From assembly GCA_003220615.1 (NCBI GenBank), contig QHTB01000137.1:1-64000 (forward strand): a DNA stretch of 64,000 bases. The letters run 5' to 3'. This document shows, piece by piece, positions 26,598 to 34,054 of the stretch. Every line of letters begins with the position of its first letter. The first letter of the stretch is position 1. A program made the position numbers and the translations under genes. The DNA is from Candidatus Rokuibacteriota bacterium. GTDB taxonomy: Bacteria > Methylomirabilota > Methylomirabilia > Rokubacteriales > CSP1-6. The notes below the pieces were generated by a model that did no database searches, had not been told where the DNA came from, and saw nothing but the letters and a program-made list of their open reading frames with translations.

Positions 26598-27521
26598 CTA
26601 GCCAAGCGTCGAGTCGACAACCGTCAGCGGCTGCGTGCTCGGCACATACGCCACCTCAGTGACACCGAGCAGTCGCCGCGCCTCAGCCTCCGGGATCTTC
26701 ATCGGCCCCGGCGCGGGCGCACTGCCCGGCGCCGGTTGCGGAAATGCCGTTGACATCGCCGTGTGGAACGACACGTTGCCTTCCACCTTCCGAAGCACCT
26801 GGTGGATGTGGCCGTTCAACACCGTCACCGAGCCAAAGCGGCGGAGCGAGGCGAGCGCGTGCTCGGCATCCTCAGTCGTCCAGCCCCACTGCGGATAGAC
26901 CGCCCACAGTGGCACGTGCGCGAACACGACGACGGGCGTGCTGCTGGAGAGCGGCGCTACGTTTTGCTTCAGCCACCCGATTTGCTCGTCGCCCAGCGAG
27001 CCCATGCCCTCACCCTTGTACTTGAGCACGTTCACGAGCCCGAGGAAGTGGGTGCCCTTGTAGTCGAAGCTCTGCCAGCCACGGCCCTCGACGGTCCCTT
27101 TGCCGTAGCGAGCGAGGTACTCCTTGCCGCCGTCGAGAAACACGTCATGCTCGCCGGGCACATAGAAGATGCGCTCGGTCTTCACGCCCTTGAGGATTTC
27201 CGCGACGGTGTCGAAGGCCCCGGCCTTCTGACCGTGCGTCTGATCGCCCGTGTGCAGGACGAAGGCGGGCGCCGGCCGCAACGCGTTGACGCGGTCGACG
27301 ACCTGCTGCAACGTCGCCGCAGCATCCTTGTTGGCTTCGCCCTTGAAGCCGATGTGAGTGTCGCTGATCTGGACGAAGTTGAAGCTGCCCGCAGCGGCGG
27401 CTGACGCTGACGCTTCCGTGATGAGGCGCGACGAGAGCACGCCGCCGGTTGCCGTCCAGACCAGCCCAGTGCCGACCCAGGCCATGCATTCGAGAAATCC
27501 GCGACGATCGATCCGATCCAT
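26598..27521 (-). CDS. Tat-exported metallophosphoesterase
   Basis: 307 residues. The N-terminus MDRIDRRGFLECMAWVG has a twin-arginine motif and hydrophobic core with cleavage near ASA. Calcineurin-like metal motifs are ISDTHIG (D54, H56), HTGDQTHG, GEHD (GNHD variant with Glu for Asn), VFAHVPLW and LNGHIHQ. The GEHD change could alter the metal site. It is probably a periplasmic phosphodiesterase or phosphatase. It sits 28 nt after the cupredoxin gene in the same operon, so it may act in the same extracytoplasmic response. Confidence 0.85.
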   Translation of the reverse strand: MDRIDRRGFLECMAWVGTGLVWTATGGVLSSRLITEASASAAAAGSFNFVQISDTHIGFKGEANKDAAATLQQVVDRVNALRPAPAFVLHTGDQTHGQKAGAFDTVAEILKGVKTERIFYVPGEHDVFLDGGKEYLARYGKGTVEGRGWQSFDYKGTHFLGLVNVLKYKGEGMGSLGDEQIGWLKQNVAPLSSSTPVVVFAHVPLWAVYPQWGWTTEDAEHALASLRRFGSVTVLNGHIHQVLRKVEGNVSFHTAMSTAFPQPAPGSAPAPGPMKIPEAEARRLLGVTEVAYVPSTQPLTVVDSTLG

Positions 27522-27549
27522 GTGTCCTCCGTGGGTGCGGGGCGCGATG

Positions 27550-27900
27550 CTATTCGACGACCACCGTGGCCCGCATGTGGGGGTGAAGTGCGCAGAAGTA
27601 CTGATAGCGGCCGGGTCGCGTGAAGGTCTCCGCGAACGTCTCTTCGTTGCTGAGCCCGGCGGACGTAAATGCGCCTGTCGCGGAGGTGACCGTGTGCGAT
27701 TCCTCGTCGTGATTCGTCCACCGGACGGTCGTGCCGGTCGGCACGGTCAATACCGGTGGTGCATATTTGAAGCCGTTGATGCCGACGTCCCTCGTGGTCG
27801 ATGCGGGCGCATGGCCGGCGGCCAGCAGCGCGGTGGCCAACCCGCCGAACGCGAGCGCCGCCCGCCAACTCCAGATCGGTGTCCTGCTGTAACGGCTCAT
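27550..27900 (-). CDS. amicyanin-type cupredoxin
   Basis: 116 residues from ATG 27900 with an AAGGAGG site. A signal peptide (hydrophobic 13-28, cleavage after APA) precedes one cupredoxin domain. Type 1 copper ligands are H69, C103, H106 and M109 in YFCALHPHM, the amicyanin C-x2-H-x2-M spacing. It is a periplasmic electron carrier or copper binder. First gene of a five-gene operon (cupredoxin, phosphoesterase, FxLYD lipoprotein, membrane protein, ECF sigma) driven by an ECF-type promoter 35 nt upstream of the start. Confidence 0.9.
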   Translation of the reverse strand: MSRYSRTPIWSWRAALAFGGLATALLAAGHAPASTTRDVGINGFKYAPPVLTVPTGTTVRWTNHDEESHTVTSATGAFTSAGLSNEETFAETFTRPGRYQYFCALHPHMRATVVVE

Positions 27901-27934
27901 CTCGTGCCTCCTTCTGCTGTCCTTCACCTCTGCC

Positions 27935-27959
27935 AACGCGCTGCCTCGCCGTTCGTTCC
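27935..27959 (-). promoter_or_regulatory. ECF-type promoter of the cupredoxin operon
   Basis: On the minus strand GGAAC (27959-27955), a 16-nt spacer and CGTT (27938-27935) match the ECF sigma consensus. The extended sequences GGAACGAA and CGTTGGCA recur at 31403-31379 and, with one change, at 31871-31847. The start would be near 27927, giving a 27-nt leader. Confidence 0.75.
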
Positions 27960-28043
27960 AGTTCGAACGTGTTCCTCGAGGACGCAAGAAAACGCGCGAC
28001 GAGTCGAATCCTTCCCCGGGATTGACTGTTTCCCCTGAGAATC

Positions 28044-28070
28044 GGAACGCGCGAAAGGATTCCAGCGACG
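28044..28070 (+). promoter_or_regulatory. degenerate divergent ECF-type promoter
   Basis: GGAACGCG (28044-28051) with a following GATTCCAGCGACG resembles the functional-looking site at 31927-31951, including flanking bases, but the spacer is 17 nt and the -10 is CGAC. No gene follows; the first ATG (28076) gives 8 codons. It looks like a decayed copy of the locus B control region. Confidence 0.35.
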
Positions 28071-28125
28071 AAGTGATGGCTGGCGGCTGGCGATCTTCGT
28101 GAAATGTGATGGCGACGAGACGCGG

Positions 28126-28332
28126 TCAGCTCCCACTGGTGAGGGAGCGGACGAGGTTGTGCCGCGCGTCGACGTAGGCCAGGGCTTCCTGTCTCAGATT
28201 GGTCACGGTGTGCGCAACAACGCCACGATGAACCCCGGGCAGTTGATGATCTCGAGGTTATTCGTGCCGACTCGCCTCAACGCCGCCACACCGCGGCACG
28301 CATTCGGCCACGATGCGACCCTCAACTCCTAG
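28126..28332 (-). pseudogene. possible remnant of an outer-membrane efflux (TolC-like) C-terminus
   Basis: Reading the minus strand, one frame gives VTNLRQEALAYVDARHNLV then stop at 28126, and an adjacent frame just upstream gives RRVGTNNLEIINCPGFIV. Joined, they resemble the last helices of TolC-like proteins (NLEVID then ALAYLDAR). No start codon or intact frame is present. The homology is by eye and weak; this may be chance. Confidence 0.25.
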
Positions 28333-28531
28333 CGTCGTCTCTGACGGCTCTCGGCAACTCTCCTGATCCGCAGCACGCGATCTCCGAGAATGTCGCTCTC
28401 TGGCCTTCGTTGTTCCTGCTCAGCTCCGTTAGTGTCTCGTCACACGCCTCGTTCCGTCACAAACAGGAAGCCCTCCCGGAATGCGACCTGACCGGAGGAA
28501 GAACAGGAGGCCGCGAGCGTGGGTGGAACTT
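28333..28531. other. intergenic, nothing recognised
   Basis: No convincing gene or regulatory element. GGAACGAGG occurs on the minus strand near 28454 without a matching CGTT, so it is not counted as an ECF promoter. Confidence 0.5.
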
Positions 28532-29332
28532 CTACGTGTTGCCGGCGAGCTCTGACGCCAGCGCATGCAATTCCGATGAGTCGACGTCGGAGACCAGTGC
28601 GTACCCGAGGTCTCCATCCCGCCAGAGGATCGTGTTGATTCCCCGGGCGACCTCCGTGTAAGCGCGGACCCTCCCGAGCGGCGTGAGCCCCTGGGTCGGC
28701 CAGGGCAACCCGTCGGCGCGAAAGACGAAGAGAGAAATCACGTGCAGCCGGCGCCGGTACACGAAGACCGCCGCCTTGCGATCGAGGAAGTAGCCGACCG
28801 CACCGCCTTCGAGTGGGAAGTCCTGGTCGCCAGCGAACGAGACCACCGGAGCGAAATCCAATCGGCCCTCGAACCACGGCTTCACCTGGTGGATGCCCCC
28901 ACTCTGGATCTCCACCGGGCGCTGACTGGAAAGCATTCGCAAGTAATCGTTGATCGCTTCGCCTACCATCCGGCTCGTCCCATTTGTGTCACGCACCGTC
29001 GTGCGCTGATAGTAGACCACCGGGAGCGCCACCAGCAGAACCGTGGCCACGGCTAACGCCGGGACGAGTGGGCGCGCCCACTGACGCCACCAGGGCACAC
29101 GCTGGGGCACCGACGCAGGCCACCCCGCGGCGAGCCGCCGCTTCAGCGCAAGAGAGGCGGGATGCTGCGGCAAGCGGTGTTCGAGCAATTCGGTCACCAT
29201 TCGCTCGGCGGCGTCCTCGTGGCCACAGGTTGCGCACGCGGCCAGATGGGCGCGCAGAGCATCGGCTGCGTCGAGCTCGAGCCGGCCTTGCTGGTACTGG
29301 AGGAGCTGGGAGCGGGCGTCCTCGCAGTTCAT
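28532..29332 (-). CDS. anti-sigma factor with zinc-binding ZAS motif
   Basis: 266 residues. The N-terminal cytoplasmic domain has the ZAS motif H29-x3-C33-x2-C36 (HLAACATC). A single membrane helix lies near residues 88-108 (LVPALAVATVLLVALPVVYY). The periplasmic region of about 155 residues contains VVSFAGDQDFPLEGGAVGYF and ends in DSSELHALASELAG; it may sense the signal. It lies 10 nt downstream of the ECF sigma gene on the same strand, the standard sigma/anti-sigma arrangement. It should hold that sigma factor inactive until the periplasmic domain perceives stress. Confidence 0.9.
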   Translation of the reverse strand: MNCEDARSQLLQYQQGRLELDAADALRAHLAACATCGHEDAAERMVTELLEHRLPQHPASLALKRRLAAGWPASVPQRVPWWRQWARPLVPALAVATVLLVALPVVYYQRTTVRDTNGTSRMVGEAINDYLRMLSSQRPVEIQSGGIHQVKPWFEGRLDFAPVVSFAGDQDFPLEGGAVGYFLDRKAAVFVYRRRLHVISLFVFRADGLPWPTQGLTPLGRVRAYTEVARGINTILWRDGDLGYALVSDVDSSELHALASELAGNT

Positions 29333-29342
29333 CGCATCATTA

Positions 29343-29888
29343 TCAGGCGTAGTCTCGGAGTTGCTGACGCAGCACGGTCCGCGCCCGGGACAAGCGGGAC
29401 TTCACGGTGCCCACCGCACAGCCGACGACCTCGGCCACCTCGATCTCGGTCAGACCCTCGAGATCGAGCAGAATGACCGTCCGGGCCTCCTCCGAGAGAG
29501 CCATCAACGCTCTCTCGATCTCCTCGCCCACGATCTTTCGCAATCGATCCAGCTCGAGGTCGCCACGAAGCCAGGCCTCGTCGGTCGGTGCGGCAATCGC
29601 TGGCATCACGGTGTCGAGGCCTCCGACCGTCGGGTCGTTGCGACGCCGGCGATAGAGACTGATGAAGGTGTTGCGGAGAATGCGGAACAGCCACGCTTTG
29701 AGATTGGTTCCGGGTGTGAACTGGCTGGCCGCCTTGAGGGCACGGGCGTAGGTCTCCTGGACGAGATCCTCGGCATCCGCGGCGTTGCCGGTAAGATAGT
29801 GCGCCAGATTGTGGAGCGCGTCGGCGTAGGCGAGAGCCTCCCTGCCCAGCGCCGCTCCGGCGTCCAACCCCTCGCTCCTCCAGGCCAT
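29343..29888 (-). CDS. RNA polymerase ECF sigma factor (locus B)
   Basis: 181 residues. Region 2: [20 protein letters not shown] and [20 protein letters not shown]. Region 4: [20 protein letters not shown], a clear helix-turn-helix. It is followed by the ZAS anti-sigma gene and preceded by the YVTN-cupredoxin gene. The promoters GGAAC-N16-CGTT upstream of that gene are the likely targets of this factor or of the locus A factor; the sequence does not say which. No such site was found directly upstream of this gene itself. Confidence 0.92.
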   Translation of the reverse strand: MAWRSEGLDAGAALGREALAYADALHNLAHYLTGNAADAEDLVQETYARALKAASQFTPGTNLKAWLFRILRNTFISLYRRRRNDPTVGGLDTVMPAIAAPTDEAWLRGDLELDRLRKIVGEEIERALMALSEEARTVILLDLEGLTEIEVAEVVGCAVGTVKSRLSRARTVLRQQLRDYA

Positions 29889-29951
29889 GACGCATCATAG
29901 TGCCGACCCACACGCGCGGCCACCAGTCGAGTCGCGCATTTTCGTCGGCGG

Positions 29952-31337
29952 CTAGCGCGCCCCGCTGAACGCGGCGTCGCTGGTCAACAGCTGGCCGTTC
30001 ATCCCGAGCGCCCCGTGGAACTTGCAGAAGAAGGCGAGGACGCCCGACGATGGGAAGGTGACGTTCACCTCTACCTTGCCCTTGGGCGGGATGTTCCGGT
30101 CGATGCCGAGCGCGGGAATGCTGATGTTGTGCAGCGTGCTCGCCTCGCTCTCCACGAGCAGGGTGAGCTTTTGTCCCGGCCTGCCCCGCAGGAACGTCGG
30201 CGAGAAATAGTAGTCGTCGGCCTCCAGCTCGAGCTTCGACAGGTTCCGCACGTCCTTGGTGCCGTGGTTGGCGTAGGTGACGCCGCCCAGCGTGATCGAC
30301 GTGTTCTTTCCGGAGGGCGCTGCGGCGGGCTGCACCGGTGCCGGGGCTATGACGGCCGCGCTCGGGACCGGCTGGACGGCGATCTTGCGCGGGGCGTTGC
30401 CGACGGGGATGGTGGCGGTGACCATGCGGCTCGCCAATTTCACGACCGCGACGTCGTTAGAGCCTTCGTCGGTCACGTACGCCGTGCGGCCGTCGGAGGT
30501 TGACGTGCTCCAGTGGGGGGCTTTGCCCACCGCAACGCTGCCGGCCAGCGTGTTGCTCGCAGTGTCCAGAATGCTCAGCTCACCGGGGCCCTGCACAACG
30601 GCCAGCGCCCAGCGACCGTCGGGCGTGAAGGGTGCATAGTGCGGCGATGCGCCTACCGGGACCTGCGTGATGACCCGGTTGGTGGTCGTGTCCAGTACCT
30701 CGATCGCGTTGACGCCAGCCAGCGTGAAGAAGACCCGTCGACCGTCCGGGCTCAGCTCGAGGCCGCGCGGTGTCTTGTCGAGCGGGACCCGCGCCACTTC
30801 CTTCCACGTAGTCAGGTCGAGCCGGACGAGCGCCATGGCGCCCTGCTGTTGCGAGGCCACCCATCCAGTGCGGCCGTCCCGGCTCAGCGTGCCGTTGTGG
30901 GGCTGGGCAACCGGCACCTCGCCGATCACACGGTCCGTAGCCGTGTCGAGAACTAGAGCGCGGTTCGAGCCCCAGCCCGAGACGAGGACTCGGCTGCCGT
31001 CGGCCGAGATGGCGAGTCCGTGGGGATTCGTGCCCACGTCGATGCTGGAGACCACACGATCCGTTGCCGTGTCGATGACGCTCACCGTGGAGGCGCCGTC
31101 ACTGCTGACGTAGACCTTCCGGCCGTCCGGCGTCATCACGAGTCCATGCGGCCCCTTCGGGACCGAGATGGTGCTGACCACCTTGTTCTGGGCGGTGTCG
31201 ATGACGGCCACCGCATCGTCCTTGAAGAGACCCACATAGACCTTGGGCGCTCCGGCGGCCGAGAGAGAACCCGTCCCGACCACCCACCCGCTCATCACGA
31301 CCAGCGCATACAACCCTGTCATCACGCGCTTCAGCAT
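29952..31337 (-). CDS. YVTN beta-propeller protein with C-terminal cupredoxin domain
   Basis: 461 residues from ATG 31337 after GGAGGTGACGCC. A signal peptide is followed by about seven YVTN-type repeats, each with a V-DTATN-V and G-x2-PH-[LY] pattern (for example VSVIDTATDRVV, VGTNPHGLAIS). After a Pro/Ala linker near residue 340, a cupredoxin domain ends in STLHNISI and FFCKFHGALGM, supplying the plastocyanin-type C-x2-H-x4-M ligands. It is likely a secreted copper protein with a propeller for protein interaction. An ECF promoter lies about 40 nt upstream. Confidence 0.88.
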   Translation of the reverse strand: MLKRVMTGLYALVVMSGWVVGTGSLSAAGAPKVYVGLFKDDAVAVIDTAQNKVVSTISVPKGPHGLVMTPDGRKVYVSSDGASTVSVIDTATDRVVSSIDVGTNPHGLAISADGSRVLVSGWGSNRALVLDTATDRVIGEVPVAQPHNGTLSRDGRTGWVASQQQGAMALVRLDLTTWKEVARVPLDKTPRGLELSPDGRRVFFTLAGVNAIEVLDTTTNRVITQVPVGASPHYAPFTPDGRWALAVVQGPGELSILDTASNTLAGSVAVGKAPHWSTSTSDGRTAYVTDEGSNDVAVVKLASRMVTATIPVGNAPRKIAVQPVPSAAVIAPAPVQPAAAPSGKNTSITLGGVTYANHGTKDVRNLSKLELEADDYYFSPTFLRGRPGQKLTLLVESEASTLHNISIPALGIDRNIPPKGKVEVNVTFPSSGVLAFFCKFHGALGMNGQLLTSDAAFSGAR

Positions 31338-31787
31338 GGCGTCACCTCCGAGAAGCATTCACATGGTTCACCTGTGCCAACGCCGGCACGGGCGATTCGT
31401 TCCCCGGTCGCGCCACCTCGTGAGTCCACGTCGAACGACACGACACTCACTCGGTAGTCCGCTCCGCATCTCTCGATAGACACGACGAAGTATCCTCGCC
31501 CGCCGGGGGCCAGATCGCCGAAGATCCAGCCGAACGCCTCCTCTGTCGCCACACGCGCGACGTCGACCACATCCACCCCTGAGACGGACGTTACTCAGTC
31601 GGAGGATCTCTTCGTTGGAGACGAAACCTTCGACGGCGGGGGCCGGCCCCAACGTTCGCAGGACCGACTCCACATGCAACGCCGGTCTCGTCGGGACGCA
31701 TGTTCGAGCCTCGGCCGCGGCGCCGAACAGCATCACGGCCAGCACGATCGCGGCGCCGGCGACTGTGGACTGAATGCGCGTTCTCAC
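31331..31787 (-). pseudogene. frameshifted FxLYD-like exported protein
   Basis: From GTG 31787 (AAGGAG site upstream; ATG 31805 is an alternative) the protein has a signal peptide and reads through VEGFVSNEEILRLSNVRL. A run of four C at 31576-31579 then shifts frame. Removing one base gives RVDVVDVARVATEEAFGW followed by GDLAPGGRGYFVVSIER to a stop at 31331. The corrected product matches the lipoprotein at 26154. The homopolymer makes a sequencing or assembly error plausible; a true pseudogene is the alternative. It overlaps the YVTN gene start by 7 nt. Confidence 0.65.
31379..31403 (-). promoter_or_regulatory. ECF-type promoter of the YVTN-cupredoxin gene
   Basis: GGAAC (31403-31399), a 16-nt spacer and CGTT (31382-31379), with extended GGAACGAA and CGTTGGCA identical to the cupredoxin operon promoter. 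The predicted start near 31371 leaves a 34-nt leader with a strong ribosome-binding site. It lies within the 3' part of the FxLYD-like gene. Confidence 0.75.
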
Positions 31788-31846
31788 GTTGCGCGCTCCT
31801 TTCATCGCCGCACCGACATCGAGCGGCGGTATCGCTCGCTCGTGTC

Positions 31847-31871
31847 AACGTCGTGTATCGCTCTTCGTTCC
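31847..31871 (-). promoter_or_regulatory. ECF-type promoter of the FxLYD-like gene
   Basis: GGAAC (31871-31867), a 16-nt spacer and CGTT (31850-31847), extended as GGAACGAA and CGTTGACA. Placed about 52 nt before GTG 31787. Confidence 0.7.
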
Positions 31872-31926
31872 ATCGCGTGCGAACGAACACGCGACGAGTT
31901 CCCCGATTGGCACTTCCGCCGAGATC

Positions 31927-31951
31927 GGAACGCGAGAAGGGTTTCAGCGTT
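31927..31951 (+). promoter_or_regulatory. ECF-type promoter of the 39-residue peptide
   Basis: GGAAC (31927-31931), a 16-nt spacer and CGTT (31948-31951), extended to CGTTGGCA as at the minus-strand sites. The start would be near 31959, 34 nt before ATG 31993. It is divergent from the FxLYD-like gene promoter, about 55 nt apart. Confidence 0.7.
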
Positions 31952-31992
31952 GGCAAGAGTGAGCACACAGGGCTCAACAAAGAGGTGAGGAG

Positions 31993-32112
31993 ATGAAGAA
32001 GCTGACGATCGCGTTGCTGCTGGCCCTCGTGGCCGCCAGAGGTATCGGTGTTTCGTGGGCCGATCGCCCCGACACGCCCGTGACGGGGCCGGACGCCATC
32101 CAAGCACCCTAG
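31993..32112 (+). CDS. 39-residue secreted or membrane peptide
   Basis: ATG 31993 follows GAGGTGAGGAG. The product begins MKKLTIALLLALVAARGIGV and continues SWADRPDTPVTGPDAIQAP to a TAG. The N-terminus is a basic-hydrophobic signal sequence; cleavage near SWA would leave a mature peptide of about 17 residues rich in Pro and Asp. It sits under a clear ECF-type promoter shared with the cupredoxin genes. Its function is unknown; a small exported signal or accessory peptide of the ECF response is inferred. Confidence 0.6.
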   Translation: MKKLTIALLLALVAARGIGVSWADRPDTPVTGPDAIQAP

Positions 32113-32323
32113 TGGTGTGGCGAGGGTCGAGGGCGGCTCCTCGAAGCCGGGAGGCCGTAATGTCCTCGACGCCGTTGGGTGCTGCGCGATGTCGTCGCGC
32201 GCCCGCGGCGCGACGAGATCGACGCCGGCGCGGATGGACGGAGCCGCCGGTCGTCAGCCGCCAGCGCAGGCCGACGGTCCTGGGCTCCGCTTCGGCCTTG
32301 GGGCAGCCGATACCACGTCTGTT
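32113..32323. other. intergenic, no gene recognised
   Basis: GC-rich stretch with open frames on both strands but no family resemblance, start context or promoter. It ends at the start of a small membrane protein. Confidence 0.4.
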
Positions 32324-32506
32324 ATGGACACGCCCGTTCTCGCCATCGTGCTCGGCGTCATGGGGGTGACGGTTGGGTGGTGGCTGCTCACCGCCGGCCC
32401 TCTCGGCGTGAGACGTCAGCGTCGCAAGGCGCGGCTCCAGCGACGAAACGAGTTCTTCGAGCACCAGTACGCGAGGAGACGAGAAGCCCGGACCGACAGC
32501 GAGTAA
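32324..32506 (+). CDS. small single-pass membrane protein
   Basis: 60 residues from ATG 32324. One hydrophobic helix (LAIVLGVMGVTVGWWLLTAG) is followed by a strongly basic tail with RRQRRKARLQRRNEFFEHQY, so the tail is probably cytoplasmic. No family is recognised. No clear ribosome-binding site is seen, so the call is moderate. A longer frame upstream lacks protein-like composition. Confidence 0.5.
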   Translation: MDTPVLAIVLGVMGVTVGWWLLTAGPLGVRRQRRKARLQRRNEFFEHQYARRREARTDSE

Positions 32507-32700
32507 CGCGTGACGTCGTCGTCACGCACTCCACCAGGCTCCGCCGCGGCCAGCTTGGCGCGCGGCCCTATCCCTCTCGTGCCATCGCGCCCGCGAGCCG
32601 TCTCTCGGCGCGATCCCCGCCAGCCGGAACACACGTCAGAACAACGCAACGGAGCCCAGTTCGGTTTGGTACTGACATTGCTACTGTCTCCCTGGCGTCG

Positions 32701-34029
32701 GTGGCCTCTGATCCGTCGCCTCTCCGGACCTCGTTTCGCGCATCCTATGCCGAGGGTGTGGTCTCCGAGTTTTTCGGCGCCTGCGCCGGCGGCGCAATCC
32801 TCATCGCGTGGGCGTTGCACCTCGGAGCGAGCCCTCTCGCCATCGGCCTCATCGGCGCACTGCCCTTCGCGGCGCAGGTTCTCCAGCTCCCCGGCGCCTG
32901 GCTGACCCAGGCCTTCGGCCCGAAGATCGTGGCCGTCAGCGCGATCGCCGCGTCGCGGTTGGTGTGGCTTCCGATGATCGCGCTCCCGTTCGTGCCGCTG
33001 TCGGCCGGGACGGCGCTTCACGTCTTCGTCGCCGTCGTGGCGCTGGCGGCCGTCTTCGGCGTCGTCGGCAACAACGCGTGGACGGCGTGGATGGGCGAGC
33101 TCGTGCCCAGCGCGATCCGCGGCCGGTTCTTCAGCCGCCGCACCGTGTACATTACGATCGCTGGCACCGTCGCCTCGCTCGCCGCCGGCATTGCGCTCGA
33201 CGCGCTGAGCGCCCGCGGCTTCAAGGGCCCGAGCCTCGGCGCGCTGGCCGCCGTCGCGTGCCTCGCCGGTGTCGTGAGCGTCTACCTGCTCCGCTACCAG
33301 CACGACCCGCACCCCGTGCGCGCACGCGAGCGGCGCGACTGGCGTGTGCTGATCGTCGTGATGCGTGCGGCGCCGGCGCGCCCCTTCCTCTGGTACCTGC
33401 TCGCCTGGAACGGCGCCGTGGCGCTGTCGGCGAGCTTCTTCTCGTTCCACATGCTGAGCAACCTGCGCACCGGCTTCGCGATCGCCGCGCTGCACGGCGT
33501 GGCGGTGGCGGCGGTGCGTATCATCTCGGCGCCGTTCTGGGGACGCGCGGTCGATCGATTCGGCGCGCGGCCGGTGCTCGTCCTCTGTTCCTTCGGCATC
33601 GCCGCGGTGCCGGCGATGTGGCTGCTGCCCACGCCGGCCTTCCTGTGGCCGCTCGCGCTGGAAGCGGTGCTGTCCGGTACGCTCTGGGGCGGCCACGGCA
33701 TCGCCGCGATGGACCTCACCTTCCAGCTCTCGCCGCGCGCCGAGCGGCCGTTCTACCTGGCCGTCTTCGCCACCGCCGGTGGTCTGGGCTTCGCGGTCGC
33801 GTCGATGCTGGCCGGGCTGCTGGCCTCGCAGTTGCCGACGCGCTTCGATCTCGCAGAAACGTGGACCAACCTGCACGTGCTGTTCATGCTCTCGGCGCTG
33901 GCGCGGCTCGCCGCCTCCATCCTGACCCTGCGCATCCAGGAGGCCGGCGCCCGGGACGTCCGGGCCTTCGTCGGCATCGTCGTCCGCGGCGCGACCGCCG
34001 CGCTCCTCCCCCGACGCGTGGCCGGGTGA
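32701..34029 (+). CDS. MFS transporter
   Basis: About 442 residues from GTG 32701, with twelve predicted helices. The N-half has FFGACAGGAILIAWALHLGA and a loop with ELVPSAIRGRFFSRR that resembles the MFS helix 2-3 and 4-5 signatures. The C-half has APFWGRAVDRFGARPVLVL, the second-half A-like motif. The C-terminus is basic. Substrate unknown. The start is uncertain: no ATG lies nearby, and the upstream frame is not protein-like. A TACTGT box 14 nt before the GTG may be its -10. Confidence 0.82.
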   Translation: MASDPSPLRTSFRASYAEGVVSEFFGACAGGAILIAWALHLGASPLAIGLIGALPFAAQVLQLPGAWLTQAFGPKIVAVSAIAASRLVWLPMIALPFVPLSAGTALHVFVAVVALAAVFGVVGNNAWTAWMGELVPSAIRGRFFSRRTVYITIAGTVASLAAGIALDALSARGFKGPSLGALAAVACLAGVVSVYLLRYQHDPHPVRARERRDWRVLIVVMRAAPARPFLWYLLAWNGAVALSASFFSFHMLSNLRTGFAIAALHGVAVAAVRIISAPFWGRAVDRFGARPVLVLCSFGIAAVPAMWLLPTPAFLWPLALEAVLSGTLWGGHGIAAMDLTFQLSPRAERPFYLAVFATAGGLGFAVASMLAGLLASQLPTRFDLAETWTNLHVLFMLSALARLAASILTLRIQEAGARDVRAFVGIVVRGATAALLPRRVAG

Positions 34030-34054
34030 GGAGCGCCCGCGACACGAATCAGCC

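Noticed and set aside
28099-28332. 77-codon plus-strand ORF between the ECF loci
   Set aside because: No ribosome-binding site or family resemblance; the opposite strand carries more protein-like fragments.
32179-32700. N-terminal extension of the MFS frame
   Set aside because: About 170 Arg/Pro-rich residues without protein-like pattern, overlapping a better small membrane ORF in another frame.
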